Shown: piece by piece, positions 9,885 to 21,001 of the stretch | How positions within the stretch are numbered: position 1 is the stretch's first letter | Layout of the letters: each line of letters opens with the position of its first letter | Assembly: GCA_004802725.1 (NCBI GenBank) | Contig: SGPM01000088.1 | Location: 23,566-87,565 of the forward strand | Origin: Antrodiella citrinella | Taxonomy: Eukaryota > Basidiomycota > Agaricomycetes > Polyporales > Steccherinaceae | Length of the DNA: 64,000 nt | Direction of reading: 5' to 3' | Program-made: the position numbers and the translations under genes | Notes under the pieces: generated by a model | The model's database searches: none | Seen by the model: only the letters and a program-made list of their open reading frames with translations | What the model was told of the DNA's origin: nothing

Positions 9885-10889
9885 TCAGTTGACAAGTTCT
9901 GGCTCCTCGTCGGACCATCTGTCGCTAGCCAACGCCTCCTCAAAGAGACGAAGCACTGCGTTGTTGGTGGAGGACTCTGACTCGTACTTGAGGGTGGTAT
10001 ACGCTATCTGAGCCGAAATTCCACCCTCGTATCTATGAGCTTTGTACGCCAGCCGAAGCTGATAGAACAGTTTCCGTAAGTCATCGAAGAGTTTTCCAAG
10101 CGGGTGGACGTCGAATTCTATAGCGTTGGCCAAGATATTGTCCTTTGCCTCGGTCCCGTAATGCACTGAGGTGGACACCGGCACGGATGAATGCGTGTAC
10201 CGCCAATTGTCGACTGCGGAGAGCTCGTTGGAGATACGATACCGCCCTCCGTAGCCTCCGTAGGTGTCATTCTCGAATGTGCAGAGCGAGAGTAATGAGA
10301 ATACCCAGAAGAGTGATTCCAGGTCGTAGTAGGCCTCGTAGTAGTTGTATGGGTGACGTGCGAGTGAGACCGCCCTGAAGGAGAAGCTACCCTGCAGTGT
10401 TCGTACAAGCGTTCAACTATTGTCCTGAGAGCCTGAAGGAAAGAACTCACGGAGCGGTAATAACCCATCTCGCAAGAAGGTACGAAGCAGGATGTGTTAT
10501 GAAAGCCCATATCCAGGTCCAACAATATACCCTTCCCGTCTTTGTCCATGGCCATACTCCACAGCGCAACGTCGCGATGCGTCCCCTTTCGAGACCAAAG
10601 GTGAATCAAAGCTGAGGACACTGTGTCAACACAACAAATAAATAGAACGAAACTTGAACGGACCGATCACTATGTCTCTCAGGACAGAGATGAGCTTGCG
10701 TGCATCCTTCACAGTGTTGAGAGAATGCATGGCCACTTGTGGGCGCGTGGGTTTTTCACCAGAAGCCAGATGGTCTTCTGAGTCGTCAGGCTTATTGGTC
10801 TGTAGAACCTGAGAAGCAGAAGGTGCGCCCATCGTAGTACGGATATGACAGAAGCAGCTAGAAGAGATGGACAGGAAACCTGAAAGCAA
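9885..10889 (-). CDS. FunK1-type fungal protein kinase, truncated and probably inactive
   Basis: Three exons on the minus strand, with introns near 10590-10625 and 10395-10460. Conserved pieces are DARKLISVLRDIVIG (pre-catalytic helix), HRDVALWSM (catalytic loop), LLDLDMGF (DFG equivalent), RSGSFSFRAVSLAR (activation segment) and the FunK1 signature DLESLFWVFSL. The protein ends EEPELVN. The ATP-binding N-lobe is absent: the first usable ATG (10836, MGAPSASQ) or the open frame to 10889 lies just before the catalytic loop. The catalytic-loop Asn expected five residues after HRD's Asp is Ser. The gene therefore looks like a remnant or pseudokinase, possibly with undetected 5' exons beyond 10889. 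Confidence 0.65.
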
Positions 10890-11114
10890 AGGGACCGTCT
10901 ATAAGTACGGCTTTGTTATTGTGTGGCTGTGACCCCGGCCGGCCCGGTCAAAGCAGCCTGAGCCTGAGCCACGACAAGCTTTGAGGTGAAACTTAGCAAA
11001 GAGCACGATCCATGAGCGAGTGTGAACACAGTTTACAAGTAGTTGTAGTAGGGACATGCCGTATACTTATGGGCAATGTTTCCGGATGGAAGTGATCCAA
11101 AAAGATCCAAAGGA

Positions 11115-11206
11115 CTCCCTGGCGGGGAGTCGAACCCCGCTTTCGCGCGAATCTTAATTAGAGAAGTAATGACAGGCGCGTGTACTAACCGATATACTAC
11201 CAGGGA
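11115..11206 (-). tRNA. tRNA-Asp (GTC) with intron
   Basis: The cloverleaf folds fully. Acceptor is TCCCTGG/CCAGGGA, D stem GTAT/GTAC, anticodon stem CGCGC/GCGCG, T arm CGGGG-TTCGACT-CCCCG, discriminator G. The anticodon loop reads CTGTCA, then an intron of about 20 nt (TTACTTCTCTAATTAAGATT), then C. Anticodon GTC and G73 both fit aspartate. It lies ~120 bp upstream of SSZ1 and points away from it. Confidence 0.92.
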
Positions 11207-11328
11207 TGATTTGAAGTATTCCAGTAGTAATACTTATCGGATCCCTTCACTTTCTACCGACCGATCGACGCGCCCGAACTTTTTTTCTGAGCCTCTTTCA
11301 ATAACCCTTCTACTCGACATACTCAATC

Positions 11329-13399
11329 ATGGCTCCAAAATCGCAACCAAATGGCTCAGCTGAGGCTCCCATTGAAGTCACTTCTACCCCGACAATTGTC
11401 GGTATCAATTTTGGTAACTCATACGCGTCCATCGCCGTTCTTACCAAGGTATGTTCGTAGATGACACTGTCTGTCAAGCCGGTATCTGATCTTAATGTCC
11501 AGGAAGGAGCTGCTGATTGTATTGCGAATGAGGATGGAGAGCGTCAGATCGCATGTGCGATCTCATTCCATGGCGAGGAGACGGTGCGCACCTTCTGTTT
11601 TCTGGTGCTGCTCTATTGACTGAGAGAACTATCCGTGCTGTTGCAGTACATCGGCAACCAGGCTAAGCATCAACTAGTGAAGAACTCTCAAAACACGATT
11701 ACGGGTTTCCGTAACCTGCTCGGCAAGAAGTGAGTGTCTCTAACGAGACCGTGTCGCGCTGCGAATCGCCTTGCTCATACAGAATGGTATCTGAAGATTT
11801 TCCGAAATTCCCCCCAATGAGATCTCCGTATCTGCACCCGTCATCCAACACCCCGAGATCCCNGATGAGCCTGCATACAAGGTTCAAGTCCTCCAAGCCG
11901 CGCCTATCCCACTGCCCACGACTGCTTCCAACACACCCGCTGCCTCTCATGCAGCCACCCCGCGCTCCGAGCCTACTCCTTCCACACGTTATCTCACTCC
12001 CCTGGAAGTAACGTCCATCTTCCTCAAGTCCCTCGTCCAATCCGCGGAAGACTTCCTTGGCAAGAAAATTAACGGCGCGGTGATCAGTGTACCAAACTGG
12101 TTCTCTGACGCGCAGAAGGCCGCACTTGAGAAGGCGGCGAGTGATGCTGGGATCGTCGTGTTGCAATTATTGGAGGAAGCTGGTGCCGTGGCTGTCACCA
12201 CCACGACGGAGGTCTGGGAAGCTGAGGGCATCTCTCAGGACCGCACTCAGCTCATCGTCGACCTTGGGTCATCCGGTCTTGAGCTATCCCTTCTCTCCAT
12301 CCGTCAGGGCCTTGCCTACACCATTGCCACGCTTTCTGACCACACTGTTGGTGGTGACTACATCGACAACAAGCTCATCAAATTCTTCGCGAAGGAGTTC
12401 ACGAAGAAGACCAAAATGCCGCTCACTGTGGCCCCGGCCACAGAGGCTCAGGACAAACGCGCTGAGGCAAAGCTGCGCCTCGCAGTGGAGCATACCAAGC
12501 GCACTCTGTCTGCGTCCCCTGGTGCTGCCACATGCTCTGTGGAGTCTCTCAAAGACGGTCTCGACTACACCGGTACCATCAACCGCCTCCGTTTCGATAT
12601 GGAGGTTCGCAGTATCTACGAGCAAGTCAACACCAAAGTCAAGGAGCTCGTCTCCAGTGCCGGTCTGGATCTGCACGAAGTTGACGAGATCGTGTACGTT
12701 GGGGGATCCGCTAGTCTTCCCGGTCTGGACGAGACGCTCCTTCTCGGCTTCTCCGAGTCCGTCGTCACACCTTTCACCGTAGGCACGGTTGTTGGGGGTG
12801 GTGTCGGAGATCCTACCACGATCGTTGCGCGTGGCTGTGCTATCCAGGCCTTGTTGCTTGCCGCCCTCCCGGAGAGTTCAGAAGAGGAACGGGAGGTGAA
12901 GAGTGCGTTCGCCAATGGAAGCACGTGGAACAAGGCTGCGGTCACTTCCAAGACGATCGGCTTGCTTTTCCCCGAGGACAACGCCGAGAGCGAGTTGGGT
13001 GGTCAATGGATCCCTGCGTTGTTGAGGGAGACCGGGGTGCCCGCTAGGAGGACATTGAGGTTTGACGTGGACCTCGGGGAGGGCGAAGGTGAGAAGAAGG
13101 TCGCATTTGAAGTCTGGGAAGCGAAGGAGGGTGTGAAGACCGAAAACGTGAAGCGAGCACCACTGGACGACGATGACGAGGAAGAGGAGGAAGAGACAAA
13201 AGAGAAGATCGTGGAGAAGGAAGCTTTCCTGACCGCGTTGAGCCTAGTGGCGAAGGAAGGGACGAAGGAGAAGGGCAGGTGGAGGACGAAGGTAGAAGTG
13301 CAGCTCTTACTCGGCGACAATAAATCGCTGAGTGTGACAGCTTGGGAGATTGGGAAGTCAGGAAGGGGAGAAGCGGTCACTGCGTCCATATCCGTGTAG
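11329..13399 (+). CDS. SSZ1: Ribosome-associated complex Hsp70-like protein Ssz1/Pdr13
   Basis: Four exons close in phase: 11329-11448, 11503-11583, 11647-11729, 11797-13399 (628 residues). The actin-like ATPase fold begins TIVGINFGNSYASIAVL and includes the Ssz1-typical NTITGFRNLLGKK. Later blocks are VISVPNWF, IVDLGSSGLELSLL, VGGDYIDNKLIKFF and EIVYVGGSASLPGLDETL. As in Ssz1, the C-terminal substrate-binding region is short and diverged; it contains an acidic stretch (DDDDEEEEE) and no EEVD tail. Known role: with the J-protein Zuo1 it forms RAC, which stimulates ribosome-bound Ssb and folds nascent chains. One ambiguous base at ~11864 is silent for the frame. The gene looks intact. Confidence 0.93.
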
Positions 13400-14369
13400 A
13401 CCATGTTAGACTAGATTTCTTGGGGCCATACCATAACAGATTTCGCTACTTTCTACAGTCGTTGGACGCAATCTCTTGAGACTTCAACCATTTTCTTGAC
13501 ATCCGAGCAACAGATGCCAATGGTGCTTTGCGGTGTTGGCAATATGATCGGTCGTAGGCCAGATATTCCCTGATTCAATTTTCGAGGTAGTAAAGTCATC
13601 AGTTCGTTTAACGCAGTGAGTACTTGAGTCACGTATGCTGCAACTGGACAAATCTGTCACGCTTGAACCATGCAGTGTGACAGATTGTAGGGTTCTGATC
13701 AACATTGATACATTGAATATGTGAAAAAATCCGACCAGAGATGCGAACGAGTCCGCCTTGTTCGTAAGAGTGGTGATGCATAAATGTCAGTATAAAAAAT
13801 ATGATCCTCCTATGAGCGAAGTGAGGTGATAACAAACTCGGGCCCGTGCAGATTCCGAGACAAGTTTCCATATGCAATGGGGATAATTGCGCAAAAACAC
13901 CTAGAAGTGTAAAGTTTCAACCATACGAAATTGAATTGACACCTGCGAGGAACTTGTCTTTGACAGCTCGTTTCGACACTCTTTGCACCTAACTGAGGTG
14001 TCGAGCGTATGCTCGGGTCACATTCAGCTTTCCATGCCTGATAAAAATTCAAGCTTCAAGCTAGCAAAATAAAGCAGGACTCGGAGGTGGCCCGGGCCTG
14101 GTCTTTCGGGAGGAGATGTCACTGCCAAGCGAAGCGTTCAGCGGTGAACTAAATAGGACGACATGATTTATATAAGGCAAGCGCTTTGGAATATAACAGG
14201 TACAAACAATGACAGCGTTCGAACTGCAACTTCACGATGGGCGTCATTTATGTCGTTACTTGTCCTACACCCATGTCTGACCCTACTGAATACAGCGACA
14301 TCGTAGGTTTATAAAAATTCAGGAATATTGATATTTACACCAATGCCCCCCTGTCACACATCCCACTCC
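13400..14369. other. Intergenic, nothing recognised
   Basis: Only short stop-rich frames on both strands; no repeat boundary, tRNA or known domain was seen. Confidence 0.4.
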
Positions 14370-15339
14370 CTACAAGGTGTTGGACCTCCGCCGCTTGCGA
14401 GTGGTCCCGAACCACCATGGTACATTGTCGCTGGGTCTTTTCGGAGGCATGTTCACTTTGGAAGCACTTGTGCTCTCCTCTCGGACAATGATAGAGAGGT
14501 GTATCTTGCCAAGGTAAGCCTGGTCCGTCACCGTGGTCTGCATCACATTTGGAACTTGAAGTGGCGATGTTCCTCGTGCTGAAATATCACCTGAGAATGA
14601 TCCCAGGGTCAGGACGTTTAAACAATGATTGTTGGTGACTCCCCGTCGACGGCTTCGTTCCATATATCTGCCAGAGCGACGTTTATGGATTCATTCTTTT
14701 CAACGATGGCAAAAGTCCTCCACAGCTGTCAGTATGAACGGTTGGACGTGAATCGCACGGTCGAGTTTGACCTCGACGTTGCTTCCGTGCGTTGTTTCTC
14801 GATCACCAAATAGACTTGAAATAGACTTTCCGGCGGAACAGAAACCCCGGATGAACCTTAAGCTGGTGCTCACGGATCAACGTGCTGACTCTCTAGATCT
14901 CGCATTGGTGTTTACGTGTTGCTGTGGTTGCATGCGCAGGTGTTTCCTGTAAACACTTCTGCAATCTTCTTGTCCAAGGATGAAGAAGGGTCTTGTGGGT
15001 ACGCTTCTCTTTCTCCATTCTTCCGTACTATACTCCAAACAGTGAGCCTTGTCTGTTATTTCTGGGGCTATGATGTGGCAGTCATTGAGTTACTCGGACT
15101 GCATGTAGCGTTAATTGTGTTACAGACACATCCTCAGTAACAACCTGAACGTCTGGCCACGATGCATGGAACAACCCAGCTCGATATTCTTCTTCCGAGC
15201 CCAATGTCGGACTCTTCGGTGTTGATAGGTGCTCCTTCGGAACGTTCTTATACCGGACAGTCATCAAGTGATACATTGCACCACGACCGGCAGTTGTAAG
15301 TTCTCCTTGATGTGCTATACTCCTTCTTATACGATGCAC
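14370..15339 (-). CDS. Unassigned multi-exon protein
   Basis: Not recognised. A minus-strand reading joins coherent blocks across short introns: MYHLMTVRYKNVPKEHLS and GLFHASWPDVQVVTEDV (15280-15120), VWSIVRKNGEREAYPQDP ... DKKIAEVF (~15045-14950), REHQLKVHPGFLFRRKVYF (~14880-14820), AIVEKNESINVALADIWNEA (~14710-14650), and a C-terminal exon with QVPNVMQTTVTDQAYLGKI and a basic end RKRRRSNTL at 14370. Exon borders are approximate and the start (15339 or the internal Met at ~15276) is uncertain. The basic tail could be a nuclear signal. The gene is divergent from the one at 15490. Confidence 0.4.
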
Positions 15340-15489
15340 TCTAGGTAGGACCTGTCAAACGGACCTCTCCCGAGACCTCACCATAGTACGTGCACAGCGA
15401 TAACATACACATCATCCGAGTATGCTTACGCCTTACTATTATAAACAGCTGGAAAGGGCCGACCTACGCTGCAGCATCCACGCCGCATC

Positions 15490-16015
15490 ATGTCAGACCT
15501 ACTGATTGCTACTGGACTCGACCATGTCGACACATTAACAATGGATATTGAAAATAACGGTGAGTGTTCCGTACGCATTTTATATCGCAATAATCTGTCG
15601 CTGACGTCTTCACCTCCTCCAAGGTCCCCTTTCCGAGATGGCACCCTGCACAACCCCAACTCCCAAGTCCCCCAACCTCCCGACGCTGCTTGGAGTCACT
15701 TCCCGGCCTCAGCGTTCCAACCTGATCACCATCGGCGCGAAGGACGGGTTTCTATTTGTCCGGGGATCTGGCTTCCTCGCCCAGGCGAACGTCCCAACAT
15801 GGATCACCGGTGCTGGATGGTTTCATGTTCCCACAGCTCTTGACGTTACTCAAGGAGCTCAAGGTGGCACGTTCACCGTGACGATGGGTGCGAATTTCGG
15901 GTTGTATCTCCAGTTGAATAGTATGTGGGTGGCGGTGTGGATGGTGCAGAGTACTCGAGGGTTGGAGATCGGCTTGGACGGGACATGGGCAGGGACATGG
16001 ACCGTGCAACCTTGA
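15490..16015 (+). CDS. Unknown small protein
   Basis: ATG 15490 (MSDLLIATGLDHVDTLTMD). One intron begins GTGAGT at ~15561 and ends CCAAG at ~15623, joining ENNG to GPLSEMAPCTT in phase. About 150 residues. The second half is rich in Gly, Trp and beta-branched residues (FLFVRGSGFLAQANVPTWI, GLYLQLNSMWVAVWMV, LDGTWAGTWTVQP), suggesting a small beta-sandwich. No signal peptide is evident. No family recognised. Confidence 0.45.
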
Positions 16016-16412
16016 ATGCATTCCCCGTCGAGGAAATTTCTTTCCTGATGTACCGCCGTTATTTTCCTCCGTGGACTGTGATCTTGGCCACTTAATTCTT
16101 GTGGTGACTCTTGTCATCTAGATACGACTAATATGTATGTTAGTGATTCGAACGATCTCCTGCAGCCTGAAACTTGAACCCGTTGGACATGTTCTTTTAT
16201 CATTGATATGGCATGAGGTGAAACTCGACTCAGACTATTCTCAGTCTTTCATGGTCCTGATTTTTTTGCGTATCTGCGATCCAGCTTTGGCGCGCTCAGC
16301 GCTGTACACGGTAGAAGTTGCAAGTGAGCCTTCTCAGACTCCCGCGACGGTGAAGCTATATATTCTACGGGAGGGATAGATGAAGAATGCAAACGGACTC
16401 TGTTGAAATATG
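16016..16412. other. Intergenic, nothing recognised
   Basis: No coding signal; ends at the 5-bp target duplication of the adjoining element. Confidence 0.4.
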
Positions 16413-16417
16413 GGGCA

Positions 16418-16453
16418 TGTTGTAAATTTAGGATTCCACTCCCTATCCAGACG
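16418..16453 (+). repeat. Left terminal inverted repeat (36 bp)
   Basis: Perfect inverted match to 17736-17771; preceded by GGGCA. Confidence 0.95.
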
Positions 16454-17735
16454 ACGGCGACGAGTCAACGACTCGATGCTGATGACTTGAATCGGAGTCA
16501 CAGTGGATGTGGATGGTGTGCCAGAAAAGTATCGTAGAGGCAAGAAGGTACAGTCCCCCTCGCGTCGGTGATGGAGGAGTGCATCGTTGCACTGTAAACA
16601 CAGATGAGGAGGGTAGGACGTAGACAAAACGAGGATGTACCTCGGAGGACGAAGACGACGTGTCGGAGGGTGAAGTCGGCGGAAGCCTGAGTACAAGGCT
16701 GAAAAGTTTCATTCAAAGAAGAAGGTGTGTGGTAGATGCCGCATCGATGCAGCGCATGCGTATCCATAGAAGGGTGTCGTGCAGAGTGTTGTGGGTGCCG
16801 GGAAAGAAGCAGTGTGTCAATGCATTGAGAACATACTATGCCCCATCAATGGGATTATGGGGCAAAAGGTCCGCCATAGTAAGACGGGAAACAGCAGCGA
16901 GTCGGTGCGCTGAAAATCAAGGCCCCTCAGGGTGTTGTCGGTTCGCCGTCAATGGCGAACAAGCAGTAGCAGTAGCCCCCATGGACTACGGCACAGGAAT
17001 GGCAGGACGCCGTCAGATGCCATCCTGGAATGAAGACTGGTTTGTGGAAAGAGACTGGGCGGTGTCGCTGGTGACGGCCCAGAAGCTCGAAGATGAGCTT
17101 ACGCGATGTCCAAAGGGTGGACGTCGCAGTGGACGAGAGATGTCCGATGAAGGTGGGTCGCAAAAATGGTAGCGGAGTTACTTGATTAGGATGGCAGTTG
17201 CTGAAAATGGTAATGCCGGGAACATCCGACAATGAGAATAGCGGCGGCGATGGCGGCGACAAAAGGAGCCGAAAAACTCGAAAAAAATGGGTTCGAGAGG
17301 TGAGGTTGGATGGCTAGTAAGGCAAGCAAAAAATGTGGAGTGGTCGTAAGAGCCAAAGAATGAGGAGGATGATAGCGTAGACGCTATGTAGCAACGAACA
17401 AAACAGAGCGGCGGCGCATAGCGAAGAAGAGCAGATCTTCGAGGTATAAGTTGGTGCACGGGGTCGGCACGTCAACAGAGTGCGCAGGGTACAACTGCGG
17501 GGCCCATAACCTGTTGTAAAGCTGGCGCGCTGCGCTCGGATGGGGGCGAAAGACGAATCAATAAACCTCTGAGTAGCTACGACAACAGCTAAATACAGTA
17601 GGGATAAACATGTAAAAAGACATCTGACAAACAAAAGGGGATGCCAAGAGTGGCGGAAAACACACAAAAGTAAGAATGAAACATAGAAGGAGGTGAAGGA
17701 ATACCGTACACAGAAAAGGCGATCACAGACGATCG

Positions 17736-17771
17736 CGTCTGGATAGGGAGTGGAATCCTAAATTTACAACA
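17736..17771 (-). repeat. Right terminal inverted repeat (36 bp)
   Basis: Perfect inverted match to 16418-16453; followed by GGGCA. Confidence 0.95.
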
Positions 17772-18110
17772 GGGCAGTCCTCGTAGATCAACAACCGAAT
17801 CTATCTTTGATCTAGGTTGACGTCGTTTTCATGTATTTCCCCCAAATTTTCCCCTCTCTCATGCGTTTGCAAGAGCTAAGCTAAACGCAATGACATTCAC
17901 TTATTCCTTACTGTCCGAGTCAGGAATTCTAACAGACTCTGTATCCGTACAGTACTATCTGTCAAGAGTCGAAACCGACGAGAACATTATTATTCGATGA
18001 ACTCTAGTAATCTCTGAGTCTTTTCCCTTCTGCGTCTCCAAAGCTCCTAGTTTGTCTAATCAAAGAACGCAGTTCCGTTAAGACTTATGCATTCGCCTAG
18101 CGATGTTCTG

Positions 18111-19234
18111 TCAGAAATCGGCCAGCTTCTGACATCGAAGGAACTCACCGGTGACAATGAATGCCTCCGGCTTGACGAGATAAGAGACAAGTTCTGCCAC
18201 GACATCTGTAGAGAGGACTGGGACATCTTTGAGCTGGGGAAATAACTATTTTACGGTGAGCTTCTCGTTTCTTTCTGATACACGACTTCACTCACCGCTC
18301 GTACGTATTCTCCTCGGCCTCCTAATGCTGCATCTTCTGGACGCGCTACTACATACACATAATGTGAGATTCCTCCGCACAGAAGCAAGAGAACGGATAT
18401 ACCCATCGGTGTGTCAACAAATGTAGGTGCATAGCAATTGACGGTAATCTTGTGCGGGGCAAGTTCTTGAGCTACGTGTTCCGTGTAAGTCAACGACCAA
18501 TGTATAATCTCTGACAAGGACTGACCTGCCACCTGGGTTAGACCCCGCATCGCAAACTTCGAAGCACTATATGATGTCAAGAATGGTGCACCTGCTCCGA
18601 GTCGCAGGCAGGTTATAGGCGGCTAAAAATCGTTTGGATATCTCCTGAGTCCTCACCTAGTTTACCCGACGCAGAACAAGCCCCGATAATTCTTCCTCCT
18701 TCGCCTTGTTTGATCATTTGCGCCGCTGCATGCTTGTAGGACAAGAACACGCCCCGCGCGTTGATAGAGAATGTACGGTCCCATACTTCCACAGGTGCTG
18801 TGACAATTCCGTTCAGTTGCTGAATCAGACAATGGGGCTGGCGACCTACTATTGACGACCGTCCCTGAGCCTGATACACCGGCATTGGCAATCATCTAAG
18901 ACGGTCATAATCAACATGAAACCCGATCTCGGGCGAGAACTAGACGCACCACATCCAATCCCCCGAGCGCCTCCACGCACTTCTCCACCATCGCCTTTAC
19001 CTGATCTTCATGTGCCACGTCTACATGGATTATACTTACTCTCCTCCCTCGCGCCTCGACCTGTTTCGCGACATCGGCCAGTTCAGCTTCCTTCGTTGGT
19101 AGATCTGCCAAGCCAATATCGTAGCCATCCTGAGCCAGACGCAAGGCTAGTGCTGCTCCGATACCTTGCGCCGCGCCGGTGATCAACGCGACTTTCATTC
19201 TGGGAGCCGTGGACGGTGTTGCAGCAGTCGACAT
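18111..19234 (-). CDS. Short-chain dehydrogenase/reductase (SDR paralogue 1)
   Basis: Begins MSTAATPSTAPRMKVALITG at 19234. Classical SDR elements are TGAAQGIG (NAD(P)-binding Gly-rich loop), IANAGVSGSG, an Asn in FSINARG, IIGACSASGK (catalytic Ser region) and YSASKFAMRG (catalytic Tyr and Lys). After FGG-like LGGLDV an intron of ~50 nt precedes IANAG; further introns lie near 18800-18850, ~18605-18660 and 18370-18430. The end is either FIVTGEFLRCQKLADF-stop at 18111 or a further small exon. The substrate is unknown; the closest general type is diacetyl/acetoin or 3-oxoacyl reductases. It is tandem with a second SDR of the same exon pattern and orientation. Confidence 0.8.
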
Positions 19235-19799
19235 ACTGGCAGGTGGATTCAGATCGGGGATCGTGTTGGCTGAGGGGGGACCAACAGTTGGGTGTTATAT
19301 ATGCATTGGTTCACGATAGATTTCGTGATTCGTGATAACATCATGAGACGATCTCACAACCAAGTCCCTGACCGTGAACGTTGTCGAAGTATGTTTTGCT
19401 TATTGCCGGCAGATCTTGTTCCTTTGGGCTATTAAGGTCTAAGGCCTAAGGACGCTGTATCAGGCTATGTCGAGCGTCAGCATTTCATTATCATCTGATC
19501 CAGAAATGCATGCGTTCGTAACTTGCCAAGTGTCACATGCCGTCACGACCCTGTCACTTGAATGAATTTACAGTGCATCTACATTATAGGGCGACTCCGA
19601 TGGGCCTTTATGAAACGGCCTAGAGTTCATTTCATTGTCATGGACGGAGCGCACCTTATAAATACATGACATGTGGTATATACCAGCCAGTTGCCAGCCA
19701 GCATGCGATAATGAGCGGTTGTTGATCGATTGGTATGCCCAGAGATGCATCGTAGTATTCAGTCAAAATTCCACGTGGAGCACAAATTCACACATTCCC
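19235..19799. other. Intergenic between SDR paralogues, nothing recognised
   Basis: Contains the promoter side of SDR 1 and the 3' side of SDR 2; no coding signal. Confidence 0.4.
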
Positions 19800-21001
19800 C
19801 TATGAGACGTCAGGATCACCGATGTCGAGAGATACTGCATCCAACGTACCAGTGAGGGGGAAGGAGTCTGGCTTAATCATGTACGCTACCAGCTCCGAAA
19901 CGATTGTTGGGGGAGGGAACTCGTAACCAGGAGGCATGCCTGTAAGCTAGTAACGAGCGACAAAGGATTGAGTAGTTATGAACGGCTCGTCTGCACGAGA
20001 ACAGACCTTCTTGAGATAGGCTCCGAACCCGCCAAGCTTCTCGTCGTCAGCGTGTGCCACTTTCAACAACACGCAGGTAAGGACATGGCGGCAATGATCA
20101 GGCGTTGTGAGACTTACGGAGCGGCGTCGCTACGAACCCCGGTGCGAAAGCGTTTACGGTGATTTCGTGGGGAGCAAATTCTTGTGCTACAAGAACTGAA
20201 CTTCAACAAGCGCGTTTCAAACGAAGAGACTTAGTGGCGTACCTGCTATCTGTGTAATCCCGCGAACCGCGAACTTGGAGCTGCTGTACGCGGCCATCCC
20301 CGCAACACCTGAAACGTGATTCAGAAGACTGAAACGCTGAAACGCCAGGCAGACTTCAAACCTTTCTTCCCTGAAGATGAGCACGCGCCTGTGAGATCAA
20401 CGCAACATATACACGTTCATTTTATGTGCGCGTTGTATACCAGTATGATTACGTACCTATGATCCTGCCACCACGACCTTGTCTGATCATCTGGAGCGCG
20501 GCATGCCTGTAGCACAGCATGAGACCTTTGACGTTCACGTCGTAGACCTTGTTCCACGCATCGAGGGGAGCTGAAGCGAGATGGTAAGTCAATCATTCCA
20601 AGAGCTCTAGCGACGTGAAACGTACTGTCCAGAATGGTTCCTAGATGTACAATCCCCGCATTCGCGATCATCTACATGACAGTGCACGGTGAGCGCGAGA
20701 TCGCATACGGGTATGTTGAACTTACAATGTCCAGTCCACCGAATTCCTCGGCGGCCTTAGCAACGGCAGCTTTGACCTGCTCTTCATCGGTGATGTCCGC
20801 CACGAACGAGATCGCATTACCCTTCTTCTCCGTGATTCTTGATACCAGATCAACGAGTTGACTCCCCTTCGCGGGAAGATCAACCAGGACCAGGTTGATT
20901 CCTTCGTCTGCGAGACGGAGAGCGATACTTTCACCAATGCCCTGAGCGGCTCCAGTGACGAGTGCAGTACGGGTCGGGAGGGAAGTTGGCATATCACCCA
21001 T
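19800..21001 (-). CDS. Short-chain dehydrogenase/reductase (SDR paralogue 2)
   Basis: Begins MGDMPTSLPTRTALVTG at 21001. It has TGAAQGIG, an IANAGIVHLGTILDS block after an intron at ~20728-20671, APLDAWNKVYDVNVKGLML, QMIRQGRGGRII followed by GACSSSGKK, catalytic YSSSKFAVRG, and FAPHEITVNAFAPGFVATPL. The last exon reads GMPPGYEFPPPTIVSELVAY and ends PDVS-stop at 19800. About six short introns at the same positions as SDR 1 show that the pair arose by tandem duplication. All core catalytic residues are kept in both, so both are probably functional. Physiological substrate is not evident. Confidence 0.82.

Larger units (their letters stand above)
16418..17771. mobile_element. Non-autonomous transposable element with perfect 36-bp TIRs and 5-bp TSD
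   Basis: The left end 16418-16453 starts TGTTGTAAATTTAGGATTCC. It is the exact reverse complement of the right end 17736-17771 over 36 bases. GGGCA occurs immediately outside both ends (16413-16417 and 17772-17776), a perfect 5-bp target-site duplication. Length is 1,354 bp. No frame resembles a transposase, so it must be mobilised in trans. The TGT...ACA ends and 5-bp duplication recall LTR termini or Ginger-like DNA transposons that use a retroviral-type integrase, but a 36-bp perfect inverted repeat is too long for ordinary LTR ends. Perfect ends and TSD indicate recent insertion. Confidence 0.9.

Noticed and set aside
16660..17172. 170-codon frame inside the 36-bp-TIR element
   Set aside because: No transposase motif, mixed composition, and overlapping frames on the other strand of similar length; treated as chance.
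16418..17771. Solo LTR interpretation
   Set aside because: TG...CA ends and 5-bp TSD fit, but a perfect 36-bp terminal inverted repeat is far longer than LTR ends have; kept only as an alternative.
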